Below, one piece after another: positions 58,259 to 64,000 of a stretch of 64,000 nt of DNA. A program made the position numbers and the translations under genes. Source of the DNA: Diplocarpon mali (Eukaryota; Ascomycota; Leotiomycetes; Helotiales; Drepanopezizaceae); assembly GCA_024741835.1 (NCBI GenBank), contig JAENRP010000126.1, positions 44,665-108,664 on the forward strand. Reading direction: 5' to 3'. The notes beneath the pieces are model-generated. The model was given only the letters and a program-made list of their open reading frames with translations. It had not been told where the DNA came from and did not search any database. Within the stretch, counting starts at the first letter, position 1. Every line of letters starts with the position of its first letter.

Positions 58259-59437
58259 TCACTCGTTGTAGTGATACACCTGCAAGCTTCTGTTAGTCCC
58301 TTGTACTGCAAGAGGATGTTTGCGGCAACAGTTGCCTACCTTGTAATTCGGTAGTCCCGTAGAGGGCCATCCCAATCGCTTGGCCATTCTTGCGAAGCCC
58401 TCCGTCTCGATCAGATGGTAGAATGGGAAGGGTGGGAACATAGCTCCATCCCGGTGAACCTCTGCCTTGACCAACAGAGCCGTGCCGCCAACACCGTCCA
58501 GCGGGATCTCCTGCTTGGGGTCTCCCCCATCCGTAGCCATGTAGGCCATCAGAGTCCGGTAGGTAGCCATAGAAGCGTAGCCCTCCAGCAGAACATCATC
58601 CGGGCCTAACGTGTCCCCCAGCTTCCGGGCCGTCTCGCTATCCTGCCAACTATTGAAATCGTAGGGGCGCTCCGAGTCTCTCTTGGTCTTGGTATCGGTG
58701 AAGCGTTGGAAGCAGTTGGGGACGATAATCGGCTTGTCGTGACTAGCCAGATCTTGGATCAGAGATGGGGGGGTTTCGATGATATCTCCGTCCAGCCAGA
58801 GAACCCAGGAAATCGAGGGGCCGAGGGTGGTGAAGAGGAGCGAGTTCCTGGCTCGAGACATCGCTGCGCGTCTAATCTTCTGATTCTCCATCTTGTGTCG
58901 CTCGGCTTCGGTCTGGGACTGGAGAGGCGGATCGAAATCCTGTCGCTCGATGATGATGCTGGCGAATCGCTGGCTGATAGGTCCTGATTTTTGAGTGCGG
59001 GCGATCTGCTCTTGCAGTAGCGTCGTGGCAGCATTTCCATCTTTGTTCTTGGGTATGATAAAGGCCAAGGTAATCAGTTCATGGGGATAGTCCAGGCGCA
59101 TCAGGTTGTCCCAGTATTCCTGGTAGAACTTCGCCAGCGGGGTGAGGACGAGAATCGTCTCTTTATTGGCCATAGGATCGCTGGAGCTGGTCACATTGTT
59201 CATATGATAGTGCACAACGGGAGGTGGTATTCGCTTGCCATTCGGCTTCTGATTCTGCTTCTTGAAGGGCGATGCCGGCGGAGAGAGAGGATTCGAAGCG
59301 GCGCTCGCTGTTCTGACTTTGGCAGATGCGGAATCGCTGCTGGACGGCGAGAGCAGGAAGACAAAGATGAAAATGATCAGCACAACCCCAACGACCACAG
59401 TCACTGGACTCCGCCGTAACGAGCGCGTGGGCCCCAT
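58259..59437 (-). CDS. GT62 mannosyltransferase, Anp1/Mnn9/Van1 family (Golgi)
   Basis: Two exons: 59437-58340 and 58279-58259, giving 372 aa. The 60-nt intron is a multiple of three without a stop, so the gene reads through as one frame if it is retained. Splicing gives the family C-terminus GLPNYKVYHYNE. It is a type II membrane protein: a basic start, one helix (residues 11-31, PVTVVVGVVLIIFIFVFLLS), a Ser/Pro stem and a luminal catalytic domain. The nucleotide-sugar/metal motif is D216-G-D218 (SWVLWLDGDIIETP). Other family blocks are LVLTPLAKFYQEYWDNL, RQDFDPP and FPPFPFYHLIETEGFA. These enzymes extend N-glycan outer-chain mannan as part of M-Pol complexes. Which paralogue it is (Anp1 or Mnn9) cannot be fixed from sequence memory. 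Confidence 0.93.
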   Translation of the reverse strand: MGPTRSLRRSPVTVVVGVVLIIFIFVFLLSPSSSDSASAKVRTASAASNPLSPPASPFKKQNQKPNGKRIPPPVVHYHMNNVTSSSDPMANKETILVLTPLAKFYQEYWDNLMRLDYPHELITLAFIIPKNKDGNAATTLLQEQIARTQKSGPISQRFASIIIERQDFDPPLQSQTEAERHKMENQKIRRAAMSRARNSLLFTTLGPSISWVLWLDGDIIETPPSLIQDLASHDKPIIVPNCFQRFTDTKTKRDSERPYDFNSWQDSETARKLGDTLGPDDVLLEGYASMATYRTLMAYMATDGGDPKQEIPLDGVGGTALLVKAEVHRDGAMFPPFPFYHLIETEGFARMAKRLGWPSTGLPNYKVGNCCRKHPLAVQGTNRSLQVYHYNE

Positions 59438-62041
59438 AGCTGCGGTTTGGCTTGCGGTGTCCTCGACCGATGGTTTTGCTGGATTATCCTAGACCAGCAT
59501 GCGGACTTTTCCTATGATCGCAAATCGCTGCTCAAAGAAAGGTCGTGGCTCGGGGCAGTCTTCCCTGGTCTGGGGAAGCCGTGAGAACTGCGCCGTGGAG
59601 ATTGTTATGGCTGTTGATCGTGTCGGGGAGTGATCTGAAAAGGAGCAAGACATAATCACAAAAGCCACATCCGTTATCTCGAAGGGGCAAGGCGGCCTTT
59701 CGGATTAACTATTCTACGCTCCGGCCCTGCTCATCGCTCATATCAAATGCTGGCGACGGGTTTGCGCGGGCACCACCATTGACTTTTCTTGGCTTGATAG
59801 AAACATCCTTGGTGAAGAGGAATTTCACCAGGTGAGTGGCAGGCCCGAACTTGTGCCTTGGTGCAGACGCAATATTGCTGCTCCTCGCGCCGCTCCCTTT
59901 CCAAAGCTTGATCGCATTAGCGTACACGCAGGTATGACCCTGAACAGCACCTGTTTGGTGAGCTGCCCATCTTCTCATTCTCTGGTCTGGGTCCTCCTCA
60001 TCACGACTGACTGGAGTGTCCACGATTTCTCCGAACTGGTCGTTGTTGACTTGGCCCCGGATGGTCTGAGTGGCCGTGGGAAGTTCCAAGAGTCCTGGGT
60101 GGCATCCTCCACCTTTCTTCACCGGTCTAACTTGTCTCTAATTGATTTGCAGAAAGTATTTCTGATTCGAAAGTATTTCTGATTCACCTGCGGCAAGCAT
60201 TTCGGGCCAATCGCTACCTATTTTCCGCCTGCCAGCCTCCTCTAGACTTAGATAAGTTCAAGTCCCCTTGACCACAGATGCCCCTCATATTTATAGTAAT
60301 AAATATGAGTCGCGAGCTGAGCCTATAAGTTCCCTTGCCCCAACACATGCATAGCTAGTTTGGCTGGTATCCTCGAAGCTGGCCACAACAGCCAAAGCGC
60401 AACCTCTCGGCCCTTTGCACTGCATGTACCTAATCTCGAGATCGGAGTGCCAACAGATGATCGTCAGCGCTGAAGACCTTTTGGATCGGTGAGGCATCCA
60501 TGCCACGGCAAGTTGCTTTGGATACCAGGTGATCGTGTGGCGCTGCGGATGTCAGAGTCCGTCTGTCCCACGATGAGGGTGTTTTGAGGCGTGCGTTCGT
60601 CCTCGAGGCTCAAGTTCGGACTGAGGGAATGTTGCAGTGGCAACGCGCCTCCGGTCTTGAGGACGAGGGGCTCAAATCAAAGGCATTAGCCGGTAATGTC
60701 GACACCGCCAACGTGTCATGGAGACCGATGCTTGGAGAGCTTGAGTGCTTGATATTCGATGTGACGAGGACCTCCCCCCCCCTTCTATTTTCCTCTTTCG
60801 GAATTGGACAAACATCAGACACCCGTGAACGGGTGCTGACAGAGCCCCTTACCTCAAGTAATCTGTCGAGTGGCGTCAGATCCGCTGCATGTAACTGACC
60901 GCACCGGCGAACCGAACACTCGAGGGACCTTGCACGCACAGTCAGAAAGCTGGCACATACATGGCATGAAGTGATACTGAGCCGAATCTCGCGACGCATA
61001 AGTGCCAGCGCAATTCGTTGCCAGGACTGAAATGAGGGCAAACCAAGCCAGGCCCGGAGCAGGGCACCGGCAACGGGGGAAAAGAGTCGGCCAGTGCCTG
61101 GCAACGAACGTCCTGCTGGGCGGTCGTGACACGGAGACGGAGTCGCACATCACGGCTACGTGCACGGGGGGGCCTTTCGACCTTTTTCGACTTTGGATCT
61201 TCCGCGGGCGTCGCAGGGTGAAAGTGATGGAGATGGCGGAGATACGATTGGATTCGGGGGTCACGTGCCCGCGCACAAGAGCAGCGCTGACTGCAACTTG
61301 AACGTCGTCTATTATTCTCCAAGTCAAGCTGTGCCCGGGGCCCGAGAAAGTGTCATATTTTCCCTGGTGAGGGACTCTTGGCGTGGATGAAGCTTGGGGC
61401 AAACTGTGAAGCCTCATTTTGCGATCCTTCCTGTCGAGTTTAATTTCCGAAACTTCCCATGGGCCTTGGATTTGTTGGTCGTCTCCGTCTTTTTCTTTTT
61501 CTTTTTCTTTTTTTTCAATTTAGGCGGCGTTGGAATTGACTCGCGTTCAATGTACCTCAGACAGCGCTGAGATTACAAGGTCCCGCGGAGTTGCGTGGTT
61601 GGCACGAGCCGGGCGCCCGTAGAGACCCACCCCCCTCGAATCCACGGCGCCCAGATGGTGGAGGTTTACAGTCGGGCCAACGTCCTAGACAAGCTTTTCG
61701 AGCTGCCAACTGCCTCGGACTGGGGGCAGCCTGGCTTTTGGCCGCTTGATCTCCCAGATCCATCATGATTGGCCAAGCAACTGATGCAGATACATTTCCA
61801 CTTATCATCCTATATCACGCAAGCGGGGGCCGCCGCCGCCGCCTGATGAGGTCTGCCTTCGACCATGCATGACCTGCCATGCGGGCGCGGTTGGATGAGT
61901 CACATGACCGGCCGACACAGATACGGCCGGGTGCTCTCGGCGGATACGTTGAGATGGAACGTGACCATCCGGCAAATCCCGGGCCGGCGAAAAGCGAGTC
62001 GTGCGCCGGAGGGAATGCCTGCTGATGCCACCAGCGGCCGC
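59438..62041. other. Gene-free GC-rich region, left of the solo LTR
   Basis: The left part holds the GT62 promoter. Frames at 59709-60182 and 60854-61417 overlap in antisense and show no motif. It contains two direct copies of AAAGTATTTCTGATTC (60153-60185), a hairpin at 60284-60309 and a TTTTTC-type run (61489-61516). No gene supported. Confidence 0.45.
60284..60309. repeat. Perfect inverted repeat, 11-bp arms, 4-bp loop
   Basis: Arms CTCATATTTAT (60284-60294) and ATAAATATGAG (60299-60309) around AGTA. No U-run follows on either strand and no gene adjoins it, so its role is unknown. Confidence 0.85.
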
Positions 62042-62148
62042 TGACAGTATCTAAAGATATAGATTTGGAGTTCTATGAAGCTGCAGGAGTATATATACAC
62101 AAGGTACGATTTCATAAGCCTGATCTCCAATCCTTGTATATTCGAACA
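62042..62148. mobile_element. Solo LTR relic related to the copia element at 11.2-16.2 kb
   Basis: The 107-bp segment follows the same plan as the 124-bp LTRs: it begins TGACAG, then has TATAGATT, an AAGCTG block, GTATATATAC, ACAAGGTA, then AAGCCT, CCTTGTATATT and ends in AACA. It is clearly diverged, with several substitutions and a shorter middle. No internal region or second LTR lies nearby, and the flanking five bases do not match, so it is old or has lost its duplication. It shows that this LTR family inserted more than once. Confidence 0.78.
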
Positions 62149-63530
62149 GAATCGGTAGGAGTATCGTGAGTATCGGTCAGTCACGTGGAGGGTCACATGC
62201 AAAGCCTTGGCAGAGGCAGCATTACTTTACTCTCGACCTCTTCCTCCTCTCCGAAAATTAAGCAGCAACAACCAAGACAACCAAGAGTCGATACTCTTCC
62301 CTGGTGCGCACACCTTTGTGATACCAACAGAATCCTTCGCTTCCCAGCTCGGGCGCATCGGCCCCAGCATCTCATCTCGAGGTGGGAGAGGTGGTCGATT
62401 CCTCTCATGCGGACCACGGACCGTGACATATGATGTGGTGGGCGAGCACGGTCACTGACATTTAGTGGGCGGGAATCTGCGGCGTATTTCCCCAGGATCT
62501 GGGTGGCAAGCAAGCCAAGGCCGCGAGCTGGATCCGAGTGGCAGCAAAGACCAAACCGATCGAAATGGTCTGAAGTCATCATTTAGCTCATCCTCTCGAG
62601 GCTTGTGGGTGCAGCCCAAATCCCGACGGACATGAGCTGTGGACACGAGCTGTGGACACGCACGCCAACGTGCATCGAGGAGGCCGCGCCGTCGTGGGAG
62701 TCGGATTCTGGCTGCGATTCTTCTCATTTCGATGCTGATGGCGCGTGCCACCAGACCAGGTGCTGATGAAGAGCGTCGTCACCAACCGCGCCTAGAGGAT
62801 GGGAACGAGGGTGTGAAGTCGGTCATCGGAGCGTCAATCCGCGGCGTCTTGGTTTGCAGGATGACATCGTCCCATATCACGTAGAGGTCTGGACGCCGCG
62901 CTCCCGTCCCATCTGCAGGACGGCCTGCACGGGGATACAAATGCTCTCTCGACCAAGCTGGGAAGAGTGGTGAGGGAGCTCGAGGTACGCTGGCGGCGAG
63001 CGTCCCTGTGGCGACGCGCCTGCTCCGGGGTATATATATCTTCCTTTGCCCCTCGGAAGCTGCTGGGATCGAGACAGGCTTTTGATCTTGACCCGGTCGG
63101 ATGTGAGGACCGTTGGCTGTGGACGTGGGAGTGGGCGGGGATGGCGGACGCAGGGTGGCGGGCATGCAATGGAATGGAGAATAGTATTCCGGCAATGCCT
63201 GCGAATGCCGCGGCGCCCAGGTACTGGAGCGACTTGGTGCGTGGAATCGAGGACCTACATCGCACGATATAGAGTCACGTGACATGACATACCCCGAAAT
63301 CACGGGCGAGAGGGTTCGTCGGCTCCCGTAGCCACCGCCGTGACGCAGGAAGCCGAGGTCCGCACCGATCTACGGCAGCCGCGCCCGACAGCCTGACGTA
63401 GCGTGACAGCAGGGAAGCGAGGCTGCCGCGGGTCGCGTCCTGTCCCCGCCTTTCCGCCTCGCTCCCGCCTCCCTTCCGCCTCCCCCCCGACCCTGCCTCC
63501 GACCCTACCTCCGACCTCCAGATCACGAGG

Positions 63531-63564
63531 ACGGTCCACGTCCACGTCCACGTCCACGTCCCCG
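63531..63564. repeat. Hexanucleotide array (GTCCAC), about five units
   Basis: Head-to-tail copies of GTCCAC, ending in GTCCCCGTCCC. On the minus strand it encodes alternating Asp-Val or Thr-Trp runs, which explains spurious frames. Confidence 0.88.
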
Positions 63565-63658
63565 TCCCTACTAACAAACACACTACACACACAGATCGAT
63601 TGGGGCTAGTCGAGAGGTGCCCCGTCGACGTACCTGCACCAACGCTCACCAACTCCCG

Positions 63659-63737
63659 ATTCCAATTCCAATTCCAATTCCAATTCCAATTCCAATTCCC
63701 AATTCCTAATTCCCAATTCCCAATTCCTAAATTCCCA
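63659..63737. repeat. (ATTCCA)n array passing into AATTCCC-type repeats
   Basis: About seven ATTCCA units (63659-63698) followed by less regular AATTCCC/AATTCCT units. A similar but degenerate GGAATT run occurs on the opposite strand sense at 51797-51830. Confidence 0.9.
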
Positions 63738-63748
63738 ATGCCGTCGCA

Positions 63749-63774
63749 TACCCTACCCTAACCTAACCTAACCC
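63749..63774. repeat. Short telomere-like tract (CCCTA/CCTAA repeats)
   Basis: TACCCTACCCTAACCTAACC and the following bases resemble the fungal telomere repeat CCCTAA, with irregular units. At about 26 bp it is too short to be a telomere and is read here as interstitial telomere-like sequence. Confidence 0.6.
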
Positions 63775-64000
63775 AGCCTGGCCCTGGCCCTGGCCCTAGC
63801 TTCGCTGGATGCCGAGTCCTACGCCCATCTCGGCCCAACAGAGTGTCTCCGAGCTACGTCGGATGCGCGTCGGTCCTCTACGGCATCCCGCGCCCCTCTA
63901 CGGTACTCGGCGGCACACTCGTCCTCTATCGTCCGCCGTGCTCGTCCCCGTGCTCACGCAGATTCCCGACTTTACCCTACGCGCTCCTTCCACCCTCCTC

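Larger units (their letters stand above)
62149..64000. other. GC-rich, CpG-rich terminal stretch without genes
   Basis: Many long frames run on both strands (for example 62779-63303 and 63275-63652), as expected by chance at high GC, but none has recognisable motifs or splice-consistent partners. The end is dominated by simple repeats: GTCCAC hexamers, ATTCCA hexamers and a telomere-like tract. Nothing else supported. Confidence 0.5.

Overview
The window is chromosomal DNA of a filamentous ascomycete (Pezizomycotina). Genes on both strands are broken by short introns (mostly 47-77 nt) with GTAAGT-like donors, CTAAC/CTGAC branch points and CAG/TAG acceptors. The protein set is typical of these fungi (eIF4A, NuA4 subunit Eaf6, Pex4, a GT62 mannosyltransferase, 3-hydroxyanthranilate dioxygenase, a PWI splicing factor, a Yra1/ALY mRNA export factor). 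The one intact-length transposon carries the C-to-T/G-to-A damage expected from repeat-induced point mutation (RIP). I cannot settle the class or genus from sequence alone. All exon models below were joined by hand from reading frames and splice signals.

Layout. 0-11 kb: the 3' end of a probable DnaJ-type gene, a gene-free stretch with an 11-bp tandem array, a large disordered protein of unknown function (-), then an SRRM1-like PWI/RS splicing factor (-). 11.17-16.25 kb: a complete but dead Ty1/copia element on the minus strand, with 124-bp LTRs and a 5-bp target duplication. 16.5-34.4 kb is the gene-dense core: a disordered NLS-bearing protein (+), a small conserved protein (-), a FAHD1-type hydrolase (+), eaf6 (+), an F-box/JmjC protein (-), eIF4A (+), a coiled-coil protein (+), a DPP-V/S9-type peptidase (-), an STK16/Env7-type kinase (+) and bna1 (-). 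34.4-45.8 kb: a membrane-anchored aspartic-protease-like protein that lacks its first catalytic Asp (+), yra1 (-, eight exons) and a probable mitochondrial protein with internal repeats (-). 45.8-53.3 kb: about 7.5 kb without a gene I can support. 53.3-59.4 kb: a large cell-wall-proline-rich-type protein (+), pex4 (+) and a GT62 Golgi mannosyltransferase (-). 59.4-64 kb: GC-rich, gene-free, with a solo LTR related to the 11-16 kb element, several microsatellites and a short telomere-like tract.

The genes do not form an evident pathway cluster. The functional themes are ordinary: mRNA processing and export (PWI factor, Yra1), translation (eIF4A), chromatin (Eaf6), tryptophan/NAD metabolism (bna1), peroxisome import (pex4) and glycosylation (GT62). 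Three pairs are divergent with short shared upstream regions (19384-19772, 23813-24442, 31047-31630) and may share promoters. I found no CRISPR array, rRNA gene or convincing tRNA gene, and no clearly new multi-gene system. The items most worth a second look are the RIP-killed copia element and its solo LTR, the pseudo-aspartic protease, the hairpin just upstream of the eIF4A start codon, the unresolved eaf6 junction and the 7.5-kb gene desert.
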